Shown piece after piece: positions 1 to 7,768 of a DNA stretch of 17,521 nt; position 1 is the stretch's first letter; each line of letters starts with the position of its first letter. The stretch covers positions 1 through 17,521 of the forward strand of contig CAZVPD010000075.1 in assembly GCA_964628455.1 (NCBI GenBank), in the 5' to 3' direction. The notes beneath the pieces were generated by a model. The model was not told the DNA's origin. It did no database searches and was given only the letters and a program-made list of their open reading frames with translations. The DNA is from JAQVWU01 sp964628455 (GTDB taxonomy: Bacteria; Bacillota; Clostridia; Oscillospirales; CAG-272). The translations under genes and the position numbers were made by a program.

Positions 1-942
1 CAGGCGGCTCAAGCGCGGATCGGCGACGTTCTTGCGGGGATCACCTATATCACGCAGGTTCTGATGAGCATCATGATGATGAGTATGCTCTTTATGATGA
101 TTTCGCGCGCGAAGGCGTCGTCCGTCCGGATCAGGGAAGTGCTGGAAACGGCACCCGCGATCGTTTCGGGAAATTCGGATGCCGTCGTCACCGCCGGAGC
201 GATCTCCCTGCGTGATGTTTCCTTTGCTTATCCGGATTCAAGCGGGGAACCGGTCCTCGATCATATCGATCTCGATATCATGCCGGGCGAGCATGTGGCT
301 GTCCTCGGTTCGACGGGCGCGGGAAAAACATCGCTGGTCAGCCTGATCCCCCGCTTTTACGACGTGACGTCGGGCAGCGTGCTTGTGGACGGAACAGATG
401 TGAGGGATTATGACCTCGATCGTTTGCGCGCCGGGATCAGTTTCGTCCTTCAGGAGACCCTTCTGTTTACGGGCACGATCCTGGAAAACATAAAATGGGG
501 CAAACCGGACGCGTCGGACGACGGGGCCGCGGATGCCGCCAAATGGGCTCAGGCGGACGATTTTATCACCGGTTTTACGGAGGGCTATGCGACGGAACTG
601 GGGCAGGGAGGTTTGACTTTATCCGGCGGTCAGAAGCAGCGGGTATCCATTGCCCGTGCCCTGATCAAAAAGCCGAAGATCCTGATCCTCGACGACAGCA
701 CATCCGCTCTCGATACGGGTACCGAAGCGAGGCTGCAAAGGGCGATCAGGGAAAATTTTAAAGGGACGACCTGCCTGACCATCGCCCAGCGCATATCCTC
801 CGTGATGTATGCGGACCGTATCGTCGTCCTCGACGGCGGCAGGATAGCCGATATAGGCACGCACGGGCAGCTTTTACAGTCCAGCGCGGTCTACAGGGAT
901 ATTTATGACTCGCAGTCCGGGCAGGGAGGTGTCGTAGCATGA
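1..942 (+). CDS. Heterodimeric ABC exporter, degenerate-site subunit (BmrC/TM287-like), 5' end missing
   Basis: This is the 3' part of an ABC half-transporter with fused membrane and ATPase domains. The reading frame is open from base 1, so the true start lies upstream and about 313 residues are visible. After the end of the last membrane helix comes a full nucleotide-binding domain. Counting from Met at base 64, the Walker A is GSTGAGKT (82-89), the Q-loop Gln is 130, the signature LSGGQ is 186-190 and the Walker B is ILILDD (206-211). The catalytic Glu is replaced by Asp211 and the switch His by Gln242 (AQR). These two changes are known from the degenerate subunit of heterodimeric exporters such as BmrC and TM287. 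The stop overlaps the next gene's start in ATGA (939-942), which indicates translational coupling. The role is probably export of drugs, lipids or peptides at the cytoplasmic membrane. The substrate cannot be read from the sequence. Confidence 0.93.
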   Translation, partial: QAAQARIGDVLAGITYITQVLMSIMMMSMLFMMISRAKASSVRIREVLETAPAIVSGNSDAVVTAGAISLRDVSFAYPDSSGEPVLDHIDLDIMPGEHVAVLGSTGAGKTSLVSLIPRFYDVTSGSVLVDGTDVRDYDLDRLRAGISFVLQETLLFTGTILENIKWGKPDASDDGAADAAKWAQADDFITGFTEGYATELGQGGLTLSGGQKQRVSIARALIKKPKILILDDSTSALDTGTEARLQRAIRENFKGTTCLTIAQRISSVMYADRIVVLDGGRIADIGTHGQLLQSSAVYRDIYDSQSGQGGVVA

Positions 943-2846
943 ACAGAAACACGCAGAATACCGTACAGAGACCCGGAGGTCCGGGCGGTCCCGCCGGAAG
1001 ACCCGGAGGGCCGATGGGCGGGATGATGCACGTCGAAAAGCCGAAAGAAACGAAAAAGACGGTCCTGCGTCTGCTTCGCTATCTGGGAAAAGAATGGAAA
1101 ATGCTTGCCGGCGTTTTTGTGATGGTGATTATTTCCTCGGTCCTGATGCTCGGTTCTCCGGTACTGCAGAAAAAGACGCTTGATATCATTCAGCAGGGGG
1201 GCGGAAGCGGGACGGGCATCGATTTCGGAGCGCTGACAGGTTCTTTTATACTGATGGGGGTGCTTTTCCTTTCTTCCTCGCTGATATCCCTTGCGCAGGG
1301 GCTGCTTGCGGCCGCGCTGTCCCTGAAAACGGTAAAGCGCATGAGGAACGATCTGTTCGCCGTGATGCAGACTCTTCCGGTCCGCTTTTTCGATACCCAT
1401 ACGCACGGCGAACTGATGAGCCGTATGACCAATGACGTGGACAACATATCGAATACCTTTTCTCAGAGCATATCGTCGCTGGTCTCGGGGGTCATTACAG
1501 TCGCGGGTTCCCTTTTCATGATGTTCTATTACAGCCCGCTGATGGCGCTTGTTTCCCTTTCGGTCACGCCCCTGGGCTTTCTGATCACAAAGAAAATAAT
1601 AAAGATCACGCGCAGACACTTCGGGCTGCAGCAGACCGCCCTCGGTGAGCTCAACGGCCACATCGAGGAAATGACAGCCGGACAAAAAACCGTGGCTGCT
1701 TACGGACACCAAAAGGAAGCGGCTGCACGGTTTGACAAAATAAATGCCGGACTGAAGGAGCACGGGATAAAAGCGCAGATTTATTCCGGCGTCGTCGGAC
1801 CTCTGATGAATGTCCTCTCAAACCTTGGTTACGGGCTGGTCGCCATAACGGGAGGACTGCTCTTTCTCTACGGCGGCAAGATCACAAATCCCGCGGCTGT
1901 GTTTTTTACGGGCAGCATAACGATAGGAACGATACAGGCGTTTATCACCCTGTCACGCCAGTTTAACCGTCCTGTGAACGAGATCATGAATCAGCTCAAT
2001 TCGATCCAGTCCGCCGTCGCAGGAGCGGAAAGGGTTTTTGACATTATGGACCGGGCACCGGAGGAGGACAGCGGCAGCGTGGTCCTCGGTCCCGATGACA
2101 CAAAGGGAAGCGTGGTGTTCAGCCATGTGAATTTCGGATATAAACCGGGCGAACCTGTTCTCAGAGATTTCACTCTGGATATAAAGAGCGGACAGAAGAT
2201 AGCGCTGGTAGGACCTACGGGCGCCGGGAAAACGACGGTGGTCAATCTGCTGACCCGTTTTTACGATGCGGACAGCGGTGAGATCCTGCTCGACGGAATT
2301 CATATCAATGAAATAAAGAAGGACGACCTGCGTTCTCTGATAGGCATCGTCCTGCAGGACACGGTCCTGTTCACCGGAACCGTGCGCGACAACATCCGTT
2401 ACGGCCGGCCGGAAGCCTCGGACGAAGAGGTGGAAAACGCGGCAAAAATCTCCAACTCCGACACGTTCATAACAAAGCTTCCTCAGGGCTATGACACGGA
2501 ACTTTCCGAGTCCGGGTCCAACCTTTCGCAGGGACAGCGTCAGCTGCTTGCCATAGCAAGGGCAGTCCTGGCCGACCCGAAGATCCTCGTCCTCGACGAA
2601 GCGACCTCATCGGTCGACACGCGCACGGAGATGCACATCCAGCAGGCTATGATCTCTCTCATGAAAAACAGGACAAGCTTCATCATAGCTCACAGGCTTT
2701 CCACCATCAGGGACGCGGATATGATCCTTGTGATCGACGAAGGACGCATAGCCGAAGCGGGAAGCCACGCGCAGCTGCTGGATAAAGGCGGACTGTATGC
2801 CCGGCTGTATAAAAATCAATACACCCGCCCGGAAGAAGCGGTCTGA
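939..2846 (+). CDS. Heterodimeric ABC exporter, canonical-Glu subunit (BmrD/TM288-like)
   Basis: This is a complete 635-residue ABC half-transporter. A Gly/Pro-rich N-terminal extension (about 11-30) precedes a six-helix exporter membrane domain (about 50-345) and an ATPase domain (about 390-630). Visible motifs are Walker A GPTGAGKT (425-432), signature LSQGQ (529-533) in place of LSGGQ, Walker B ILVLDE (549-554) with catalytic Glu554, and switch His585 (AHR). In the known TM287/TM288 arrangement, the altered signature of this subunit faces the degenerate Walker B of the partner. The altered signature of the partner is intact, so one ATP site is canonical and one is not. A GGGAGGT ribosome binding site lies 8 bases before the ATG, inside the end of the upstream gene. 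The two genes form one operon and almost certainly one transporter. Confidence 0.95.
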   Translation: MNRNTQNTVQRPGGPGGPAGRPGGPMGGMMHVEKPKETKKTVLRLLRYLGKEWKMLAGVFVMVIISSVLMLGSPVLQKKTLDIIQQGGGSGTGIDFGALTGSFILMGVLFLSSSLISLAQGLLAAALSLKTVKRMRNDLFAVMQTLPVRFFDTHTHGELMSRMTNDVDNISNTFSQSISSLVSGVITVAGSLFMMFYYSPLMALVSLSVTPLGFLITKKIIKITRRHFGLQQTALGELNGHIEEMTAGQKTVAAYGHQKEAAARFDKINAGLKEHGIKAQIYSGVVGPLMNVLSNLGYGLVAITGGLLFLYGGKITNPAAVFFTGSITIGTIQAFITLSRQFNRPVNEIMNQLNSIQSAVAGAERVFDIMDRAPEEDSGSVVLGPDDTKGSVVFSHVNFGYKPGEPVLRDFTLDIKSGQKIALVGPTGAGKTTVVNLLTRFYDADSGEILLDGIHINEIKKDDLRSLIGIVLQDTVLFTGTVRDNIRYGRPEASDEEVENAAKISNSDTFITKLPQGYDTELSESGSNLSQGQRQLLAIARAVLADPKILVLDEATSSVDTRTEMHIQQAMISLMKNRTSFIIAHRLSTIRDADMILVIDEGRIAEAGSHAQLLDKGGLYARLYKNQYTRPEEAV

Positions 2847-2924
2847 AGAACCGCTGCTCTGGTATGCCGCAGCAGGGGGATGCCGTAAAAAGGCGGATAC
2901 CCGGAATAATCGCATTTGACCGCA

Positions 2925-2956
2925 GTAAAAAACCGTCCGTAAGGGCGGTTTTTTAC
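2925..2956. terminator. Bidirectional Rho-independent terminator
   Basis: A 14-bp stem (gtaaaaaaccgtcc at 2925-2938 with gggcggttttttac at 2943-2956, one G-U pair) closes a 4-base loop gtaa. A run of six T follows the GC-rich part of the stem on both strands. It sits between the convergent exporter operon and the glycan block and can end transcripts from both sides. Confidence 0.88.
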
Positions 2957-2982
2957 TTGACGGCAGTCCGATAAGCCGGAGA

Positions 2983-4068
2983 TCAGCCTTTCAGACATTT
3001 TCTGTCGACCGTGATGCGGGCAAGTTTCAGGTCGATCAGCCCGTTCATCACCCAGTCCCTGTCATACTGGCAAGCCCAGTAGGTTAAGAACAGTTCGCTG
3101 TCCGAAATCCATGTCCCTCCCGGATTCGAAAAAGCGAAGGACGGGTCTGTCTCGATGTCATGCACCGACCCGAAGGTCCGCGCGCCGTCATAGGTGACGG
3201 CAACGGTAAGCGGCGAGCGTTTTCCGTAGTGCGACCTGAAATGCATATCATATTCCGAGTGGTTCCAGACCACCAGCATGGCTTTGCTTCCGGGTATGCC
3301 GATGATATACGGGCATGATTCGGGCGCGGAAAGTCCCGTCGTCTGCGGTTTTGACCAGGTCAGCCCGCCGTCCGCGGATTGGGCACGAAAGACAGACCCG
3401 AGCTGGCAGCGCATGACCATCACGAGCGGGCCGTCTGCGCTCTCGCAGACAAACGGCTCCATGGCTCCGCGCATGGGCAGGCTGATCCGGTGAGGGGATA
3501 CCTGCCAGTTCCGGCCGTCGTCGTCGGAATACATCACGCCGGCAGCGATATGCTCGGAAGGCGTCCACAGGGTCCCTTCGGCAAAGCAGACGGGAAGCAG
3601 CATGCGGCCGGACCGAAGGCGGAGGACGCAGCTGTTGCTTACGGTGATCCCTTTATTTTCGGTGATGGGCTCCGGCGGCGAAAAAGTCTGTCCCCCGTCG
3701 GATGAGCGGATCATATAAATGGAGGAGAGCTGTTCCTGTCCCGCCGTAAGCCGGGTGTAGATCATGTAGATCAGGGCAATATCGCCGTTTAAAAGCCGGA
3801 TGAAATTGGGGCTGTAGGCGTTGACCGCGCCCTCCGGGCATCGGACCAGAACGCGTTCGTCCCGCCAGGAAATGCCCCTGTCTTTTGACCGGATGAGGGA
3901 GATGACGCCGGGCGCCTGATCCCCCGATCCGAAAGCGCTTTTTTCAAAACGCTGCCAGGCCAGCAGCAGTTCACCGTTTCCGCAGGTGATCACGCTGGCC
4001 TCCGAATGGCGGGGATTCGATTCGTCCGCTTTCCGGACGGTCGAAATATGAATGTCCTTATAGAGCAT
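2983..4068 (-). CDS. BNR/Asp-box six-bladed beta-propeller hydrolase (sialidase-fold, specificity unknown)
   Basis: This 361-residue protein carries five Asp-box repeats (S-x-D-x-G-x-x-W/F): SKDRGISW (61-68), SSDGGQTF (122-129), SDDDGRNW (181-188), SADGGLTW (231-238) and the weaker TYDGARTF (292-299). Their regular spacing of 50-60 residues fits the blades of a sialidase-type propeller. Families with this fold include GH33 sialidases and several other exo-glycosidases. No FRIP motif of classical sialidases was found, and no sialic-acid catabolic gene is nearby, so sialidase activity is not established. There is no signal peptide or membrane helix, which points to a cytoplasmic enzyme. The start has a GAGG ribosome binding site (4077-4080). 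It lies 53 bases after the upstream gene on the same strand and is probably co-transcribed with it. Confidence 0.85.
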   Translation of the reverse strand: MLYKDIHISTVRKADESNPRHSEASVITCGNGELLLAWQRFEKSAFGSGDQAPGVISLIRSKDRGISWRDERVLVRCPEGAVNAYSPNFIRLLNGDIALIYMIYTRLTAGQEQLSSIYMIRSSDGGQTFSPPEPITENKGITVSNSCVLRLRSGRMLLPVCFAEGTLWTPSEHIAAGVMYSDDDGRNWQVSPHRISLPMRGAMEPFVCESADGPLVMVMRCQLGSVFRAQSADGGLTWSKPQTTGLSAPESCPYIIGIPGSKAMLVVWNHSEYDMHFRSHYGKRSPLTVAVTYDGARTFGSVHDIETDPSFAFSNPGGTWISDSELFLTYWACQYDRDWVMNGLIDLKLARITVDRKCLKG

Positions 4069-4121
4069 AAAATCAACCTCTGCATCTGATTTTTAGTCCG
4101 GGGAATGCGAGAAACACCCCG

Positions 4122-6023
4122 TCACGGAGTGATCAGTTCCGCCCGCATCGGCTGAAGCGTCAGAACGAGTTTTTTCCCGCCTGTTTCAAATTCGGCTTCC
4201 ACGGGTTCGCCGCCCGTGTTCAGCGCCGCGACGAGCATGCTTCCGCCGGGCCTGACCCACGCGGAGGCGATCACGCCGGCGGTGAGAGGTTTCACGGGGC
4301 ATTTTTCGTTCCAGAAGGCGTAGAATGTCGCCTCCGTGTCGCCGAATGCCTCCAGGGTGTCGATGACATGACGTGAAAATTCGCCGTCTTTGCCCTCAAG
4401 CGACATCTTCATGGAAACGCCGTACATCAGCACGTAGCTGCGGCACTTCGTTTCGTCTCCGCTGCCGAGGAAAAGGGAGGGCACGCCGATATTGTAACCC
4501 GTGAATTCGCTTCTGACCGCCGCGCTCCTGAGATAGCCGGTCAGGTCGCCGGCGACATTGCTCATGATGTGTTCGCCGTCCCAGTAGGAATCGGTGTATG
4601 CAAGCGTGCAGGGAACAAGGCAGGAGCTCTGATGCGCTTCGATATAACCGCCGTAACTCTCCGCGAGGGACTTCAGGCGGCGCATGAAAGCGCGGAGTTC
4701 CTTGATCGGATAGGTTCCGGAAAGCTTTCCGCTGCTGCGGCAGCCGCATCCGTGCAGGGTGTTTTCACAGATCCAGGGTTCGACGGTGCCATCGAGGTAG
4801 ATGCCGTCGACGCGGTAGTTCTCGAATGCGTTCTTCACCCTCTCAAGGACTTTTTCGCCGTAACCTCCCTTGTAGCATACCATGTATGCGCGCTGGAAGG
4901 GCAGCCTTTGCCAGCCCCCGACGCGGCGGGATCCCGACTGCATGAGCGCGTATTCGTCGTGCTTTTCAAACCAGTCGGGTGCGTTTGAGGCGTATTCATA
5001 TCCGAAATAGACCGAGACTTTGATGCCGCGGGCATGCAGCCGTTCGACCGCTTTCCCGAAAAGATCCCCGTCCGCCGGCAGGCCGTAGTTCTGGATGACG
5101 CTCCAGTCCTCGTGCAGCACGACCCAGCGGGCGCCGCCGGCGGCAGCTTTTTCCGCAAATTCCTCAAGTCCGCTTTCGCCGCGGCTGACCACGGGGGCGT
5201 AACCGCTGTGATAAACGCGTCTGTAACCGTCCTTCCACACGAAGGGTCTGACCGGTGTAGGCTGCAGCCCGAAAGAGAAGGTCAGCGGGTCGAGGGGGGC
5301 GTTCCATGTGTCCCGGGCGTTCTTCCAGCAGTCGGGTGTTTCCGTAAGCAGGTTGAGCGTCAGAAGGACGGCTTCACCCTCCCGGTTTACGGCGATCAGG
5401 CCTTTTTCGCCGGGGGAGGTGATGTTTTCGGGCGTCTCAAGATAGAGCGTCAGCCCCGACCCCTCGTGTCCGAGCCAGGTGATGCCCTTGAAGGGAAGGG
5501 ACAGCGTTTCGGCACCGATGGGATTGTTGTTGGACGCCCCTCCGTCGGACGGCCAGTAATGCGAGAGCTGCGCGACGCCGGCCCTGAGCGGTATCTCGAG
5601 CTTCATGGAGGTGATGCGCGGCAGATTCTGATCGGGATCGGAACTGCCGTCCCAGTGGTTCTCTCCCTGCCAGAATGACATGAGCGCCAGATCGAACCAC
5701 ATAAAACCGTCCTCGCAGACCGTGACCCTGACGTTCTGGACAAGGTTTTCCGTGCGCTGCTGAACGCCGAAGGAAAGGGTCTCTCCGTCGTCGGAGTAGA
5801 CGACGGTGTTCACGCCCTCCGCTTTTCCCTCGATGATGTCGGAGGAGCCGGGAGCGCTGCGAAAAAAGGTTCTGAGCTTGACCGGCGCCGCGAGGATCGC
5901 TTCGCCGGCCGCGGTTATCTCGGACGGCATGCAGCCGTCGAAGGTGATGCTGTGCATCAGGGTGACGGCCCGAAGGCGTCCGTCCCCGGCGCGGCTGATT
6001 TTCAGCGGTGTCCATGGTTTCAT
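4122..6023 (-). CDS. Putative TIM-barrel glycoside hydrolase, DUF6067-like
   Basis: This 633-residue protein has an N-terminal beta-sandwich-like part (about 1-250), a TIM-barrel part (about 265-560) and a short C-terminal beta domain (about 575-633). The junction FGLQPTPVRPF (251-261) and the barrel segments HEDW (304-307), VSVYFGY (336-342), VDGIYLDG (405-412) and DGE (482-484) resemble glycosidase-like proteins annotated as DUF6067, related to GH123. Asp411, Asp478, Asp482 and Glu484 are candidate catalytic residues, but this is inference. There is no signal peptide, so it is probably cytoplasmic. An AGGATGG-type site precedes the ATG. A promoter-like sequence lies between this gene and the terminator that ends the lipoprotein gene upstream, so this gene and the BNR gene downstream may form their own unit. 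The family assignment rests on remembered motifs, not a search. Confidence 0.75.
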   Translation of the reverse strand: MKPWTPLKISRAGDGRLRAVTLMHSITFDGCMPSEITAAGEAILAAPVKLRTFFRSAPGSSDIIEGKAEGVNTVVYSDDGETLSFGVQQRTENLVQNVRVTVCEDGFMWFDLALMSFWQGENHWDGSSDPDQNLPRITSMKLEIPLRAGVAQLSHYWPSDGGASNNNPIGAETLSLPFKGITWLGHEGSGLTLYLETPENITSPGEKGLIAVNREGEAVLLTLNLLTETPDCWKNARDTWNAPLDPLTFSFGLQPTPVRPFVWKDGYRRVYHSGYAPVVSRGESGLEEFAEKAAAGGARWVVLHEDWSVIQNYGLPADGDLFGKAVERLHARGIKVSVYFGYEYASNAPDWFEKHDEYALMQSGSRRVGGWQRLPFQRAYMVCYKGGYGEKVLERVKNAFENYRVDGIYLDGTVEPWICENTLHGCGCRSSGKLSGTYPIKELRAFMRRLKSLAESYGGYIEAHQSSCLVPCTLAYTDSYWDGEHIMSNVAGDLTGYLRSAAVRSEFTGYNIGVPSLFLGSGDETKCRSYVLMYGVSMKMSLEGKDGEFSRHVIDTLEAFGDTEATFYAFWNEKCPVKPLTAGVIASAWVRPGGSMLVAALNTGGEPVEAEFETGGKKLVLTLQPMRAELITP

Positions 6024-6059
6024 AAATTCACCATCCTATCGAACTTTCGGATTTTTCTC

Positions 6060-6092
6060 CCGCATTTAATTGCGGTAAAATAAGTCTGTAAA
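6060..6092 (-). promoter_or_regulatory. Candidate promoter with palindrome over the -10
   Basis: Read on the minus strand, a TTTACA -35 box (6087-6092) and a TTAAAT -10 box (6064-6069) are 17 bases apart. They lie just after the terminator stem and about 40 bases before the ATG at 6023. The -10 is embedded in a near-perfect 16-base palindrome, ccgcatttaattgcgg (6060-6075), in which 14 of 16 positions are symmetric. This could be an operator for a sugar-responsive repressor. The -10 matches consensus at only four positions. Confidence 0.38.
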
Positions 6093-6132
6093 AAACAAGC
6101 CGCGCCCGCGCATCCGGCGATACGGGCGCGGC
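6089..6132 (-). terminator. Rho-independent terminator after the solute-binding lipoprotein gene
   Basis: A perfect 10-bp GC stem (gccgcgcccg at 6099-6108 with cgggcgcggc at 6123-6132) surrounds a 14-base loop. On the minus strand it is followed by TTGTTTTTTAC. It begins 7 bases past the lipoprotein stop codon and points only leftward, so it should uncouple that gene from the two enzyme genes downstream or reduce their read-through. Confidence 0.88.
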
Positions 6133-6138
6133 GGTTCG

Positions 6139-7608
6139 TTATTCGAAACCGGCGAGGGTCTCGATGATGCCGCGGAGCGCGCCCGTCATCGAATCCTTGT
6201 TTGCCTCCCAGAAAGTCACATAGGTCGCCGACCCGTTGCTCTTGAAAAGCTGGCCGATCATAAAATTGTTCGTGTTGATCGCGGAGAAGAATACGGTGCC
6301 CAGATCGAGCTTCGCGCCTGCGCAGATGATGTCCAGCATCCCGGCGGATTCATCGTCGCGGGTGAATTTGCGCGCCAGGGCTATCTCGTAATACTGAGGT
6401 ATCACGGAGCGGTAATTTTCGGCGTTCAGCGCCTCAAGCACCAGGGCTATGTCCGCGGGGTCCCCTCCCGTCACTTTCGGGATCGAACAGAAATCGACAA
6501 AACACTGCGTGTAGTAGGACTTCTGATTCTCATTCAGTTTCGGTATCGGAAGTATGCCGTAATTCTCGATCTCCCTCATCTCGGGGAAAGAAGTGATATT
6601 GAGTGTGTAGACCGTGAAGAGCGACTGGTCCGCGGCCAGCATTCCGATCAGCCCCTCGTTGGGATGGACGGAAGCCGTGCCGAAATATCTCGTATTGTCA
6701 AATCGGAGCGCCTGCAGCTTTTCGAAGATCTCGCAGGTGAGTTCGTCGGCGCCCGGAAGCTCGGGCTGCCCTTCTTCGTTGATAAAGGTGATTACTCTTC
6801 CGAAGGAGATCTGCATCGACCAGAAGGGCTCGACGTCGGTGCCGACGATGCCGTAGCGGTCGTTTTTGTTCATCTTTCCGTCTCCGTCCAGATCCGCGCT
6901 GACCGCCGACGCGTATTCCATCCAGCGGTCGTAGGTCCAGGTGTCCCCGTGGACCTCGTCGTACAGATTGCCGAGATTATACGATTCGGCGAGATTTTTG
7001 CTGAAGTAGAGCGCCCACGAGCGTTTCACGCTGCTGAGCGAATATCTGCCCGCGCCCACATACAGCTTTCCGCCGACCGTCATCTGTTCGTTGATGTTCC
7101 CGATCCACCACGGATTGGAAAAATTGAGTATGGGCATCGTATGGAGGTCGGCGAAAACATTCTCCAGGATCCTCCCGGCCACGTAGGCGCCGTTGATGAT
7201 GGTGATGTCGAATTCACCTGTGCCTCCCATTACGCTGCCGGTAAGGGCGGTGGAAATATCCGGCATACCCGCCCCGTAGCCGTTTTTTACAACATAATCG
7301 AGTTTGAGATTGAAGCGGTCCTCCACGCTCCGGTTGCGCGCGTAAACGGCATCCCCGACGATGTCGCCGGTGATGGCCTCCACATAGTATTCGTCGATCC
7401 ATTGCTCTGCTGCTGCGAGGAGGGTGACCGTAGCACCGCCCAGGTCCGCGGCGGGCAGCCCGTCTCCGTACGGGTCCTCCGTCTCCGGCGAGGTGAGAAC
7501 CGGTTCGGCTGTTTCCGCTTCTCCGGTCGGTTCCGCCGCGCAGGAACCGAATAAGATGGAAATGGTCAAAAACAAAGCGGCTGCCGTAATAAAAAGTCGA
7601 CTGTTCAT
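6139..7608 (-). CDS. Extracellular solute-binding lipoprotein (ABC sugar importer, orphan)
   Basis: This 489-residue lipoprotein has a signal peptide ending in the lipobox LFGSC, with Cys23 as the lipidated residue. An acidic, threonine-rich linker (about 24-55) precedes a solute-binding protein domain of the family 1 sugar type. The segment DLDGDGKMNKND (239-250) is an EF-hand-like loop with Asp/Asn spacing often seen in Clostridia sugar-binding proteins, and it may hold calcium. The frame is open 45 codons further upstream, but the start at 7608 is preferred because GGAGGA lies 7 bases before it and the signal peptide begins there. The protein should capture oligosaccharide outside the membrane. 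The expected permease genes are not adjacent: a terminator follows directly and enzyme genes flank both sides. It must use permeases and an ATPase encoded elsewhere. Confidence 0.87.
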   Translation of the reverse strand: MNSRLFITAAALFLTISILFGSCAAEPTGEAETAEPVLTSPETEDPYGDGLPAADLGGATVTLLAAAEQWIDEYYVEAITGDIVGDAVYARNRSVEDRFNLKLDYVVKNGYGAGMPDISTALTGSVMGGTGEFDITIINGAYVAGRILENVFADLHTMPILNFSNPWWIGNINEQMTVGGKLYVGAGRYSLSSVKRSWALYFSKNLAESYNLGNLYDEVHGDTWTYDRWMEYASAVSADLDGDGKMNKNDRYGIVGTDVEPFWSMQISFGRVITFINEEGQPELPGADELTCEIFEKLQALRFDNTRYFGTASVHPNEGLIGMLAADQSLFTVYTLNITSFPEMREIENYGILPIPKLNENQKSYYTQCFVDFCSIPKVTGGDPADIALVLEALNAENYRSVIPQYYEIALARKFTRDDESAGMLDIICAGAKLDLGTVFFSAINTNNFMIGQLFKSNGSATYVTFWEANKDSMTGALRGIIETLAGFE

Positions 7609-7726
7609 ATCATTGTCCTCCGTCCTGTTTCTGAAATGTTTATAAGACAAATATATCACACGCTTAACGCTTTTGCAGTAGGATGTTTGAATTTTCTTTC
7701 CGTCGGTATCGGGACAGGCTGCCTGC

Positions 7727-7741
7727 GCCGGAAGTTCCGGC
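7727..7741. repeat. Short palindrome between GH28-like and lipoprotein genes
   Basis: The sequence gccggaagttccggc is a 7+1+7 hyphenated palindrome in the 160-base gap between the GH28-like stop and the lipoprotein start. No T run follows on the minus strand, so it is not a standard terminator. It could be an operator or a processing hairpin. No convincing promoter was found in the gap, so read-through from the upstream genes is the simplest model. Confidence 0.35.
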
Positions 7742-7768
7742 AAAGCTGCCGTATTGTATCCGGTTTGT

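Noticed and set aside
903..1763. Long open frame antisense to the second exporter gene
   Set aside because: It is a shadow of a well-supported ABC gene; its protein is low-complexity, rich in Arg, His and Gln, and shows no domain.
2983..4068. Naming the Asp-box gene nanH (sialidase)
   Set aside because: Asp boxes mark the fold only. No FRIP motif and no sialic-acid genes were found.
4099..4121. Small hairpin cgggg/ccccg after the DUF6067-like gene
   Set aside because: The stem is only 5 bp with no T run, so it does not support a terminator between the two enzyme genes.
5034..5678. Open frame on the + strand inside the DUF6067-like gene
   Set aside because: It overlaps a conserved gene on the other strand, and its product lacks recognisable motifs, as expected from GC-rich codon bias.
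6664..7554. 296-codon open frame antisense to the solute-binding lipoprotein
   Set aside because: The lipoprotein has a signal peptide, ribosome binding site and domain motifs. The antisense frame has none of these.
7609..7743. N-terminal extension of the lipoprotein to 7743
   Set aside because: It would bury the signal peptide 45 residues inside the protein, and GGAGGA marks the start at 7608.
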